In this document: positions 1-8,117 of the stretch, piece after piece | Position numbering within the stretch: position 1 is the stretch's first letter | Layout: every line of letters begins with the position of its first letter | NCBI GenBank assembly: GCA_041594335.1 | Contig: JBFHML010000021.1 | Location: forward strand, 1-35,652 | DNA length: 35,652 bases | Reading direction: 5' to 3' | From: JAGPUQ01 sp041594335 | GTDB lineage: Bacteria > Pseudomonadota > Gammaproteobacteria > Pseudomonadales > Porticoccaceae | The notes under the pieces: generated by a model | The model's input: only the letters and a program-made list of their open reading frames with translations | Told to the model about the DNA's origin: nothing | The model's database searches: none | Translations under genes and position numbers: made by a program

Positions 1-129
1 CGCTCGCAGCCTTGCGCGATCACCACAGTACCGGGGGGCGGCAATCTGTTGGTCGCCACCAGTGTGACGCCAGCGCTCGCGCGCCGAATCGGCCACGATA
101 CCGGCCTGGCAAGGCTCGTTCTGAAATAG
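1..129 (+). CDS. C-terminal end of an unidentified protein (partial)
   Basis: Reading frame 1 is open from the first base to a TAG at 127-129 and gives 42 residues with a protein-like pattern, including TTVPGGGNLLVATSVTP and a basic tail ending in ARLVLK. The gene begins before the window. The fragment is too short to assign to a family. It lies 115 nt upstream of the acyl-CoA dehydrogenase on the same strand, so the two could be cotranscribed. That this is a real gene end is an inference from residue composition. The alternative is that the first 244 bases are intergenic. Confidence 0.4.
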   Translation, partial: RSQPCAITTVPGGGNLLVATSVTPALARRIGHDTGLARLVLK

Positions 130-244
130 TCGGCCGCCAACCGCCGAACCCCTTGTTGCACGCGTCGCCGGCGTGCGACGGTGCCGATATGCTTTATCGT
201 CCCGTCACCAGACTAGGCCTCCAAACTTCGACCCGAGACACGCC

Positions 245-1510
245 ATGAACTTCGACATCCCCAAAGACCTCGCCGATTACCTCCGCGAGCTCGACGATTT
301 CATCGAACAGGTAATCAAGCCGCTCGAAAACCAGGACGACAACATGCGCTTCTTCGATTACCGCCGCGAAGACGCCCGCACCGACTGGGAGCGCGGCGGT
401 CTGCCCAACGATGACTGGGAAGCGTTGCTGGAAAAGGCCAAGCGCCTCGCGGATGCCGCCGGCCACTACCGCTACCCCATCCCACGCCAGTACGGTGGCC
501 GCGACGGCACCAACCTGGACATGGCGATCATCCGCGAACATTTGGCGAAGAAGGGTCTCGGTCTGCACAACGATCTGCAGACTGAGCACTCCATCGTCGG
601 CAACAACGTCGGCGTACTGCTGATGCTGGCCTACGGCACCGAGCGCCAGAAGGCGGAATGGATCGAGCCCATGCTGCAGGGCAAGCTGAGCTACGCCTAC
701 GGCATCACCGAGCCGAACCACGGCTCGGACGCGACCCACATGGAAACCCGCGCCGAGCGGCACGGCGACGATTGGGTCATCAATGGCGAGAAGACCTGGA
801 ACACCGGCATCCACAAGGCGCCCTACGACCTCGTCTACGCCCGCACCAGCGGCGCGCCCGGCGACGCCCAGGGCATCACCGCCTTCTTGGTGCCGATGAA
901 CGCGCCGGGGCTGAAGATCGAAGAGATGCTATGGACCTTCAACATGCCCACCGACCACGGCCGGGTATCGTTCACCGACGTGCGCGTGCCCCACGATGCG
1001 ATCCTCGGCGGCGAAGGCAAGGGCCTGCAAGTGGTGCAGCATTTCTTCAACGAAAACCGTATCCGCCAGGCGGCGTCCAGCCTCGGCGCCGCCCAGTTTT
1101 GCATCGATGAGGCGGTGGCTTACGCGCGGCAACGCAAACCGTTCGGCAAGGCGCTCGCCAGCAATCAAGGCATCCAATTCCCACTGGTCGAGCTGCAAAC
1201 CCGCGCCGAGATGCTGCGCGCGCTGATTCACAAGACGGCCTGGAGTATGGATACCTACGGCAACTTCACCGTCTCCGACAAGGTCTCGATGTGCAACTAC
1301 ACCGCCAACCGATTGTGCTGTGACGCCGCCGATTGGGCGATGCAGGTACACGGCGGACTGGGCTATTCCCGCCACAAGCCCTTCGAACACATTTATCGAC
1401 ATCACCGCCGTTATCGGATCACCGAAGGAGCCGACGAGATCCAGATGCGCCGCGTCGCCGGTTACTTGTTCGGCTTCATGGATCGGCAAAAGCCCAAGGG
1501 GGTCGAATAA
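245..1510 (+). CDS. Acyl-CoA dehydrogenase family protein
   Basis: This 421-residue protein belongs to the FAD-dependent acyl-CoA dehydrogenases, which make the 2,3-trans double bond in acyl-CoA thioesters and pass electrons to ETF. The order is an alpha-helical N-domain, the middle beta-domain flavin motif YGITEPNHGSD, then the C-domain with RKPFGKALASNQGIQFP and QVHGGLGYSRHKPFEHIYR. The catalytic base is expected to be the Glu in RITEGADEIQ. The ATG at 245 follows GAGACACGCC and begins MNFDIPKDLADYL; an in-frame upstream extension (from 173) is Arg-rich and unlike a dehydrogenase. Length is near the family's usual 380-420. The substrate cannot be told; the FadE/ACAD10-11-like style suggests a medium or long acyl chain. 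Confidence 0.93.
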   Translation: MNFDIPKDLADYLRELDDFIEQVIKPLENQDDNMRFFDYRREDARTDWERGGLPNDDWEALLEKAKRLADAAGHYRYPIPRQYGGRDGTNLDMAIIREHLAKKGLGLHNDLQTEHSIVGNNVGVLLMLAYGTERQKAEWIEPMLQGKLSYAYGITEPNHGSDATHMETRAERHGDDWVINGEKTWNTGIHKAPYDLVYARTSGAPGDAQGITAFLVPMNAPGLKIEEMLWTFNMPTDHGRVSFTDVRVPHDAILGGEGKGLQVVQHFFNENRIRQAASSLGAAQFCIDEAVAYARQRKPFGKALASNQGIQFPLVELQTRAEMLRALIHKTAWSMDTYGNFTVSDKVSMCNYTANRLCCDAADWAMQVHGGLGYSRHKPFEHIYRHHRRYRITEGADEIQMRRVAGYLFGFMDRQKPKGVE

Positions 1511-1783
1511 TCGCGATGGCTTCGCGGCCCTAGCCGTGCGGGGAAGTCCTCAGTAGGGTCTCGATCTATGCTGAGCGGGACAGTCGCTGTGGTTCGGGAA
1601 TCTCCAGCTCCCCCCCCGTACAACGCTTCGGGCGTGCAGGACTCGAAATCTCGCCGCGACCCAACGGCTATCGCCCCAGCGTTTCTCGTGTCGCCTCGCG
1701 ATCGGACCGCCGCCCCCACGAATTCAGCGGCGGCGTTGGAGCCCTGGATCGATGGCGGTTCCGACCCGGCGCTTAGGCGCGGC
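1511..1783. other. Intergenic region between convergent genes
   Basis: These 273 bases separate the acyl-CoA dehydrogenase from the converging SDR gene. Small open frames here have low-complexity, Arg/Pro-rich translations and no family resemblance. A short inverted repeat (CGCGA / TCGCG, about 1512-1526) lies just after the dehydrogenase stop but has no T-tract, so I do not call a terminator. Confidence 0.6.
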
Positions 1784-2671
1784 TTAGAGCACGGCACGCA
1801 GTGCCGGCGCGAGTTCGGGAAACCGAAACGGGTAGCCCGCCGCCAGCAACCGTTGCGGCACTACCCTGCGGCCATGCAGTAGAAGCTCCTCTCCCATCTG
1901 TCCGAATAGCAGGCGTACCATCCAGGCGGGCATGTGCGCTGGCGTAGGGCGCCGCAGCGCGGCGCCCAGTGCGCGGGTAAAGGTCGCATTGGTCACCGCT
2001 TCGGGAGCCACACAATTGATGGGGCCCGCCAGCGTCGGATCCGTCAAGCATCGCTCGATGATATCGAGGACATCGTCTCGGTGAATCCAGGGCATCCATT
2101 GTCGGCCGCTACCCAACCGCCCCCCCAGACCCAGACGAAATGCCGGCAACATGCGATCCAGTGCACCGCCATCTGCGCCCAAGACGACACCCAAGCGCAG
2201 CAGGCAGATGCGGACGCCGTGCGCCGCGAGCCGACTGACAGACTGTTCCCACGCTCGACACAGTCCACTGGAGAAACTGTCATCGCCGCCGTCGGCCTCG
2301 ACCACCTCGTCGTCAACCTCCGCGATGCCGTAAAAGCCGACCGCGGAGGCATTGATCCAAACCGATGGCTGAGCCTGTCGTCGGCACACCCAGTCGACCA
2401 AGGTTTCCGTGAAGGCGATCCGGCTATCGCGGATCCGGCTACGTTGCGCCGATGTCCAGCGCCCCCGCGCGATCGGCTCTCCGGCCAGGTTGATCACCGC
2501 ATCAAAGGGCGCGCCTCCCGCCACCTCATCCAGCGCTGCGATACCCAGAGCGGGAGGCCGGACCCGGGCCGGGTTTCGGCTCAAGACCACCAGCGAATAT
2601 TGGGCATCGGCGAGACGCCGGCACAGTGCGCCGCCAATGAAGCCCGTGCCTCCGGTAACCAAGACGCGCAT
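1784..2671 (-). CDS. TIGR01777-type NAD-dependent epimerase/dehydratase family protein (YfcH-like)
   Basis: This 295-residue extended SDR protein has the N-terminal Rossmann motif VTGGTGFIGGALCRRL. It also has the hallmark NLAGEPIARGRW near residues 60-71, ASAVGFYG, and WMPWIHRDD, which together mark the TIGR01777/YfcH group with a C-terminal DUF1731 segment. Members bind NAD(P) and are named sugar-nucleotide epimerases, but the reaction is unproven. The Lys of the classical YxxxK catalytic pair is not evident, which is common in this group. The ATG at 2671 follows a strong GGGAGGAGGG ribosome-binding site. The hypothetical gene lies 142 nt upstream on the same strand. Confidence 0.93.
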   Translation of the reverse strand: MRVLVTGGTGFIGGALCRRLADAQYSLVVLSRNPARVRPPALGIAALDEVAGGAPFDAVINLAGEPIARGRWTSAQRSRIRDSRIAFTETLVDWVCRRQAQPSVWINASAVGFYGIAEVDDEVVEADGGDDSFSSGLCRAWEQSVSRLAAHGVRICLLRLGVVLGADGGALDRMLPAFRLGLGGRLGSGRQWMPWIHRDDVLDIIERCLTDPTLAGPINCVAPEAVTNATFTRALGAALRRPTPAHMPAWMVRLLFGQMGEELLLHGRRVVPQRLLAAGYPFRFPELAPALRAVL

Positions 2672-2813
2672 GCGAATCCCTCCTCCCGTCCCGGCTGTTG
2701 ATCCCCAACAGTGGGCCCTGCATCACTCTTCTCTCTTGGGCAGCTGCAGAGCGCTTTTCGTTCCCCACTGCGGCGCTAGCGAAGCCTGCGGGGAGCCGGC
2801 CCCCGAACTCCAG

Positions 2814-3290
2814 TCAGTGGTGGGTACGCGGCACCGGTCTACGGTGGGGCTCTGCCTCCACCGCCAGCCCCTTGCGGACCCGTTTGCCCACCAACACGGC
2901 GGCCGCGGCAAAGGCTTTTTCTGCCTCCTCGGCGCACCAATCCCACTCGGATGGATTATCTTCCAGCCGCACACGCCAATGCGCCGAGATATAGACTCGA
3001 CCGAGCTTCAGCTCTACCGACCAGTCATGCCAGGTAATTTCATCAGTGGCATCCTCGACATATTCCTGCTCGATCAGCCGGCAATGGTTGTCGCTGTGAT
3101 CGTCGATGGCACTGATTTCAAACACCACCAACTCGTGCTGGACGCAGGATTCCCATCCGGTATGGACAGAGCCGGCGGACCAGAACAGCGCGTGGATAAG
3201 CGCCGCCGGGGCGAGCTGCAAATCAATGGTGGTATCCCAATCCGGCTCGTGACCGCTATCGACTCGGCTCATGTCAGTTTCCAACTCCAT
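2814..3290 (-). CDS. Hypothetical protein
   Basis: I do not recognise this 158-residue acidic protein. It has no signal peptide or membrane helix and is rich in Trp, His, Asp and Glu (for example FWSAGSVHTGWESCVQHE and ISAHWRVRLEDNPSEWDW), a composition typical of a folded cytoplasmic protein. The tail is basic and His/Pro-rich. The ATG at 3290 has no obvious ribosome-binding site. An in-frame ATG at 3272 (MSRVDSG) follows GGAAACTGAC and may be the true start. An overlapping plus-strand frame (2409-3362) is longer but looks like a shadow: it is low-complexity and also spans the antisense of the SDR gene. Confidence 0.65.
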   Translation of the reverse strand: MELETDMSRVDSGHEPDWDTTIDLQLAPAALIHALFWSAGSVHTGWESCVQHELVVFEISAIDDHSDNHCRLIEQEYVEDATDEITWHDWSVELKLGRVYISAHWRVRLEDNPSEWDWCAEEAEKAFAAAAVLVGKRVRKGLAVEAEPHRRPVPRTHH

Positions 3291-3521
3291 ACGTCGGCTG
3301 CGTCTGCGCAGGGGGGGCGATCCTCTGCTGCCCTGCGCCCCACGTCAAGGCCATCACTCTAGGGGCATCGCTGTCGCCGGCAAAGAGGCCCTATACTGCA
3401 GTCCGCGCAGTACCGGTCCATCTCGCGGCCACCGGTTTTGACGCTCCCGATACAGCATCCCGCCGGATCCGAACCAGCCCCCGGCGGAGCCAAACGGATC
3501 AGTACACCGAGGTTTGGAAGC

Positions 3522-4778
3522 GTGAAACCTGCATTCCATTTCGCAAGACAAAAAATCCATGCGGCGGCCGCCCGGCTAAGGGGCCGTCTCATGGTCGAAC
3601 ACGAGACGATGACCACGGTCGATGGGATCGCGCGATTCCGCGTCTATGTCAATCCGGAATACGCCGACCAGGGCGCCTACCTGGTGGTGCGCGCCGGCAG
3701 CCAGCGCGGTGAGCCCATCCCCATCACCACGGCCGGCGGACCAGTTGGGGTCGGCGTTCAAACTCGCTTGCTTCCCGAGGGAAAATGCCGGCTGGTCTTC
3801 GAGCTTTGGGTGGCCGACGTCATGGTGAAGCACGCGGCGGAGGACATTCTCGTGCACAACCCCGGCCCGCTGGCCCAAGAAGTCCGGCGAAGCTTGGCAC
3901 GCAACGGAACCAGCCTGAGTTTTGGCGGCGACTGCGATGCCACGCTCTATCCCTATGACGATACTGCGCTGACTGCGTGGTTCGATCGTCCCGACGCACA
4001 CGAACACATTGCGAAACTCACACGGCAAGGCACGCTGACCGCTGCCGATGCCGACCTGCTGCGCCATTTCGTCGACCACGGTTATATGGTACTGGAGCGG
4101 CTCATCGACGACGAATTGCTGGCGGCGGCGAATCGCGACATCGACCAGGCGGTTCGCGACGGCTATCAAGGCTATCGCTATGGCTCCAGCCAGCGGATTG
4201 AACACTTGCATCACAAAGCGCCCGGCATCCAGCGATTGTGGCTCGACGCGCGTTATCTACGGGTGATCGACCTCCTCTTTGGCGTCCGCGCGCGTCCCTG
4301 CCAAACACTCACCTATGTGTTCGGCAGCGAACAGGACCCTCATCAGGATACTGTCCATCTCACGCCATTTCCGGCCGGATATATGTGCGGGACCTGGATC
4401 GCCCTGCAAGACGTAGCGCCCGATAGCGGAGAGCTGGTGATCTTTCCCGGCAGCCACCGAGAACCACGATTACGCATGCAGGAAAGCCAATGCAACAAAG
4501 TCCGCAACGGCGACTGGTCTGAATTCGGGGCAAAATTGGTGCCACAATGGCAGCAAATCAGCGCGCGCTACACCCCGCACATCTATCGTCCCAGCCGGGG
4601 GACCGTACTCATCTGGCACGAAAATTTGCTGCACGGTGGCTTACCGCGCCGCAACCTCGAACTGGAACGCCGCGCGCTCGTCATTCACAACTTTGCCGAA
4701 GGAGCCATCGTCTACTATGACGCGACAGGATTGGCCGGAAGCACGGTCGATCCCACCGCCGTGCGCGCTTTGGGCTAG
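3522..4778 (+). CDS. Phytanoyl-CoA dioxygenase (PhyH) family protein with an N-terminal extra domain
   Basis: The C-terminal two thirds is a PhyH-type Fe(II)/2-oxoglutarate oxygenase. The metal triad is visible: His274 and Asp276 in DPHQDTVHL and a distal His371 in ENLLHGG, followed by RRALVIHNF, whose Arg would bind 2-oxoglutarate (numbering from the GTG at 3522). ALQDVAPDSGELVIFPGSH is typical of the family. PhyH proteins hydroxylate small lipids or secondary metabolites; the substrate is unknown. Roughly the first 150 residues form an extra beta-rich segment (RFRVYVNPEYADQGAYLVV) that I cannot name. The start is uncertain: GTG 3522 follows GAGGTTTGGAAGC, but ATG 3591 or a start at 3438 are possible. 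The gene stands alone. Confidence 0.85.
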   Translation: MKPAFHFARQKIHAAAARLRGRLMVEHETMTTVDGIARFRVYVNPEYADQGAYLVVRAGSQRGEPIPITTAGGPVGVGVQTRLLPEGKCRLVFELWVADVMVKHAAEDILVHNPGPLAQEVRRSLARNGTSLSFGGDCDATLYPYDDTALTAWFDRPDAHEHIAKLTRQGTLTAADADLLRHFVDHGYMVLERLIDDELLAAANRDIDQAVRDGYQGYRYGSSQRIEHLHHKAPGIQRLWLDARYLRVIDLLFGVRARPCQTLTYVFGSEQDPHQDTVHLTPFPAGYMCGTWIALQDVAPDSGELVIFPGSHREPRLRMQESQCNKVRNGDWSEFGAKLVPQWQQISARYTPHIYRPSRGTVLIWHENLLHGGLPRRNLELERRALVIHNFAEGAIVYYDATGLAGSTVDPTAVRALG

Positions 4779-4929
4779 CCGGGATCCTTGTCGGGCGACC
4801 AGCCCGCCCCCACGCCAAAACCCGATACTGCGCGACGCCTCCCCATGAGAAGCGCGCAGACACCGCGCCCCCGTTTTCAAACACTCCCAGCAGTTCAGTC
4901 CCCAGGGCAGCAGCCGACCAGACGGGCGC

Positions 4930-6018
4930 CTAGGGTGTCGCATGTTCGATGGCGCGCGGCTCGCCGCCGGCCCGATCGGCAAGCGGCGCAGCAGACCGAG
5001 ACAGACAATCGGCGGGAGCCGACACGCTCTCGGGAGTCCCCAGCCAATGGCGTAGCGACCACTCCCAGTGCACCATGTAATGCCGCGGTGACTCCAGCAA
5101 TTCCCCCGCCTCATTGAACAGTGCCGTCACCCCCCACATTCCACGCCGGGCATTGGCCTCCCGACCGTAGCGAAGATCCGAAAGCTCCACGCGCCAACCC
5201 TCGGGCTCTCGGCGCAGCGACCAGGTATCGATACCCGAGGTAAACCAAGAAAAAATCGCCCCCTCACGCGTTTGCCGCAAACGTTCCACCCAAGGGTCAG
5301 GCTCTCGTGATGCCCGGTCCCAAGTGATGCAGCCGGGATCAGCGGCATCAACAAAGCCCACCCAGGCTTCCCGTCCATTCAAGGCCACCACACGCCGCGT
5401 CGACATCTGAAAAAAAGCGGGGAAAGCGTGCACCTCGGCGCGCACGTCGCGATCCGCCAGCTGGTCTTCGGCAGCCCGGATGGCGCGCTGATTGAGCCAC
5501 CATCCCCAACCCAGGTAACCGCTAGAACAGACCAGGGTAACCAATGCCACCGCTCCGGCCCGACGGCGCGATCGATAAGCCAACGCCAGGCCGACCATCA
5601 GAATCAGCGTATAGCCGGGCTCGATCACCGGCACCGCGTGCCAGGCAAAGCGGGCATCGGAAAAAGGCGCCAGCAGCTGAGTGCCGTAGGGCGTACAGAC
5701 ATCGAGCAGCGGATGAGAGAGCAAACCCAGCACGAACACCCGCAACCATGGTGCCAAGGGTTCTGCTTGCCCCCTGCGCGCGCGCCATCTCACGTACAGC
5801 CCAGCCCATAGCGTACCGACGACTGGGCCGAACCACAGCGCATGGGTGACGCCTCGGTGTAGCCGCAGCTGGGAGAAAAAATCCCGGCTAAACAGCATGT
5901 CCAGATCGGGAACGGCGCCGGCGACCGCGCCCCAAAGCGCGGCCCGGGACCCCAACTGCCGACCGGCCGCTGCATACCCGACTACGGCACCGAGGAGCGC
6001 CTGAGAGAAGGGATCCAT
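4930..6018 (-). CDS. Membrane-bound metal-dependent hydrolase (YdjM/DUF457-like)
   Basis: This 362-residue inner-membrane protein begins MDPFSQALLGAVVGYAAAG and carries the family signature AGAVPDLDML, followed by HRGVTHALWFGP and GLLSHPLLDVCTPYGTQLL. The conserved Asp/His residues in these motifs are the supposed metal ligands. About five hydrophobic segments fill the first 200 residues; the last 160 are soluble, with several Trp residues. The family is called 'predicted metal-dependent hydrolase'; its substrate is not known to me. I chose the ATG at 6018 because the longer frame upstream (to 6777) has no membrane-protein character and runs antisense into the next gene. The gene is divergent from the large operon starting at 6169. 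Confidence 0.88.
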   Translation of the reverse strand: MDPFSQALLGAVVGYAAAGRQLGSRAALWGAVAGAVPDLDMLFSRDFFSQLRLHRGVTHALWFGPVVGTLWAGLYVRWRARRGQAEPLAPWLRVFVLGLLSHPLLDVCTPYGTQLLAPFSDARFAWHAVPVIEPGYTLILMVGLALAYRSRRRAGAVALVTLVCSSGYLGWGWWLNQRAIRAAEDQLADRDVRAEVHAFPAFFQMSTRRVVALNGREAWVGFVDAADPGCITWDRASREPDPWVERLRQTREGAIFSWFTSGIDTWSLRREPEGWRVELSDLRYGREANARRGMWGVTALFNEAGELLESPRHYMVHWEWSLRHWLGTPESVSAPADCLSRSAAPLADRAGGEPRAIEHATP

Positions 6019-6080
6019 AGGGGTCCGCCGGCCTCCCTGTGCAGTGCTGCGGCTCCGGAGTTTCCAGTGCCACGCGGTTG

Positions 6081-6111
6081 TTGAACAATAGCCACTCGGC
6101 GGGGCTCTAAT
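6081..6111 (+). promoter_or_regulatory. Candidate promoter of the motor operon
   Basis: A TTGAAC (6081-6086) and a TCTAAT (6106-6111) resemble sigma-70 boxes, but the 19-nt spacer is longer than the ideal 17. They lie 57 nt before the first operon start, in the divergent gap between the hydrolase and the TPR protein. This is a weak, eye-made call. Confidence 0.25.
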
Positions 6112-6168
6112 TTCTGCAACCCTGCGATCGCGGCTGGCGGCAAGTATGACAGGCTCGAACAGGCTCTG

Positions 6169-7383
6169 GTGATGACGACAAAGACTGCGACGCGCATGCC
6201 GGCTTCCGCTGGCGGCACGCTCAGGCAGTGGTGCCGAACGCTGCCGATCGCCGTGATCGCCATCGGCGGCGTGGCATCTGCCGCACCCGACGAGGCGGAA
6301 CCAAGCCTGGATGCCGCGGCACGCGAGCTGGCAATCTATGAAAAGACACTGGAGGATGCACTGACTGCACAGGGTCCCTACAGCCCCGCATTGGCCGAAA
6401 CCTATCAGGGATTTGGGCACTATCTGCAACAGCTCGGTCGGCACCAAGATGCCCTGGCCGTGTTGCGCAAGGCGCGCCATGTGGCGCGGATTAATCAGGG
6501 GATTCACGGTGCAAGTCAGATTCCGGTCCTGCAAGCCATGATCCGCAGCCTGCGCGCGACCGGACAGCTCACCGCTACGACAACCACCTACCAAGAACTG
6601 GTGTGGGTGATCGACAAGGGCTTGCCGGCAGGGGATCTCCAACGCGTGCCCGCGTTGCGCGATGCGGCCCATTGGCTCTTCGCGGCCAGTCGGCTCGACG
6701 CCGAGGAGCACCGGCTCGCCCATCTTCTCGCCGCCCAAGACCTGATCGGTCAGGCCGAGACGCTGGCGGAACAACAACCCATCGACGTCCAGACCCGCGC
6801 GGCCCTACTCCGGGACCGCGCCCTACTGCACTTCCACGTCCTGCGGGAGCGCGATACCCGCCACCGCGCCCCACAAATGCCTCCGGGCTACCGATTTGTC
6901 GGCGACGCGCCCCATACCGGCGTGCAAACCCTGCCGGCAAGCGCCAGCGCAGCACACGAACTGCTCGATGCCCGCATCGCCCTGCTGGAACGCGAACGCC
7001 CGGCGGGCCATGCCGCGTTACGTCACGCCCGTCTTGAGCGCGCCGACTGGGCACTGATGTTCGGAGACCTCGAGGCGGCCACTGCCGCATACCGGGCCTG
7101 GCTCTCCGAAGCGACCACGGCTGATCGGGAATCACTGGCGATCCCGCAACCGCTCCCGATGCCACGGGACGACCGCGGCCCGAACATCCGCATCCGCGTC
7201 GACATCTCCGCCGATGGCAGACCCCAGAATGTCGAGCTGCTGGACGTCGGTCCTTTCACGGACTCCAGCGATCACCACAGGATGCTGCAAACCGTGCGGG
7301 AAACGCGGTTTAGACCGGCGTTCCTGGAGGGGCAAGCCGTCGCCTCCACCGGAACCCTGATCACTTTTCCATTGGCGGACTGA
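6169..7383 (+). CDS. Exported TPR protein with a TonB-C-like C-terminal domain
   Basis: This 404-residue protein begins with a basic stretch and a hydrophobic segment (TLPIAVIAIGGVASAAP, about residues 25-40) that looks like a cleavable signal peptide. The middle is helical and TPR-like, for example ALAETYQGFGHYLQQLGRH and QDALAVLRKAR. The last 65 residues match the TonB C-terminal pattern: RIRVDISADGRPQNVELLDV, then VRETRFRPAFLEGQAV. In TonB this domain contacts outer-membrane partners in the periplasm. It is the first gene of the eleven-gene run and lies 5 nt before the next gene. GTG 6169 and ATG 6172 are adjacent in-frame starts. Its presence beside ExbB- and ExbD-like genes suggests a periplasmic coupling part, which is inference. 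Confidence 0.8.
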   Translation: MMTTKTATRMPASAGGTLRQWCRTLPIAVIAIGGVASAAPDEAEPSLDAAARELAIYEKTLEDALTAQGPYSPALAETYQGFGHYLQQLGRHQDALAVLRKARHVARINQGIHGASQIPVLQAMIRSLRATGQLTATTTTYQELVWVIDKGLPAGDLQRVPALRDAAHWLFAASRLDAEEHRLAHLLAAQDLIGQAETLAEQQPIDVQTRAALLRDRALLHFHVLRERDTRHRAPQMPPGYRFVGDAPHTGVQTLPASASAAHELLDARIALLERERPAGHAALRHARLERADWALMFGDLEAATAAYRAWLSEATTADRESLAIPQPLPMPRDDRGPNIRIRVDISADGRPQNVELLDVGPFTDSSDHHRMLQTVRETRFRPAFLEGQAVASTGTLITFPLAD

Positions 7384-7388
7384 GGCCT

Positions 7389-8117
7389 ATGCGCACTTGC
7401 AATCAGCGCGATGAAAAGCGTGTTCAGCAGCTCGCCCGCAGCTTCCTGCTGACACTGTTGCTCGCCGGCTGTCAGACTAACCCATCGCCCCGTGAAGCGG
7501 AGCCACCACCGGAGCCGACCGCCCCGGCAACGAGTGCGGCGGACGCTGCAGAGACTCCCGCTTCCGCACCCGAGCGCCCCCCATCCGATACCGCCGCGCC
7601 GTCGCCAGCGGTGGGCACCACCGCCCAAGAACGCGTCGAGGCACTGGATCGAGCGTTGGAAACGTCCTATGAGGAGCACGATGCCCTGCTCCGCGACCAG
7701 CAGGCCAGTAACCGTGCCGAAGCCGCCGAGATCGCCGCCCAGCGAACGGATAGTGGCGGCGATGCGGACACAGAAGCTTTTGAGCAGGGCGGCCTGTATG
7801 AGGGTTTGCCGGGATTCGGGACACCGCCACCGGAGGCCAGCGCCGATACCGATAGCGATACCGGCAGTGACGGTGAGGTCACCACAAGAACCATCGACGC
7901 CGAAGACGCCGGGACGGCCTTGACGAGCGGCACCCGTGACCAACCCGGCGGCCAGTCCGGGGGCGCCGCGATACCGACAGATATTCCCGACGGCCGCGAC
8001 GACGATATCGTGGCGCGACAACTCCGCGAGGCGGCACAAATGGAAAAGGATCCCGCGTTGCGGGCAAAGCTATGGGACGAGTACCGCAAGTACAAAAATC
8101 AGCAAACCACGCCATGA
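7389..8117 (+). CDS. Pro/Ala/Thr/Glu-rich lipoprotein
   Basis: This 242-residue protein has a lipobox LLLAGC with Cys28 as the predicted lipidation site. A long low-complexity stretch rich in Pro, Ala, Thr, Glu and Asp follows. A short helical, coiled-coil-like segment (ALDRALETSYEEHDALLRDQ) lies about residues 80-120, and a charged helical tail ends in LWDEYRKYKNQQ. It is probably anchored in the outer or inner membrane and reaches through the periplasm with a disordered linker. No named domain is visible. Its stop overlaps the next start as ATGA, which points to translational coupling. Part of the motor operon. Confidence 0.8.
   Translation: MRTCNQRDEKRVQQLARSFLLTLLLAGCQTNPSPREAEPPPEPTAPATSAADAAETPASAPERPPSDTAAPSPAVGTTAQERVEALDRALETSYEEHDALLRDQQASNRAEAAEIAAQRTDSGGDADTEAFEQGGLYEGLPGFGTPPPEASADTDSDTGSDGEVTTRTIDAEDAGTALTSGTRDQPGGQSGGAAIPTDIPDGRDDDIVARQLREAAQMEKDPALRAKLWDEYRKYKNQQTTP

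Noticed and set aside
2409..3362. 317-codon plus-strand open frame
   Set aside because: It is antisense to the SDR gene and to the better-looking 158-residue minus-strand gene, and its translation has no domain character.
6019..6777. N-terminal extension of the metal-dependent hydrolase
   Set aside because: The extra 253 residues are antisense to the TPR gene, and the true membrane-protein start is MDPFSQALL at 6018.
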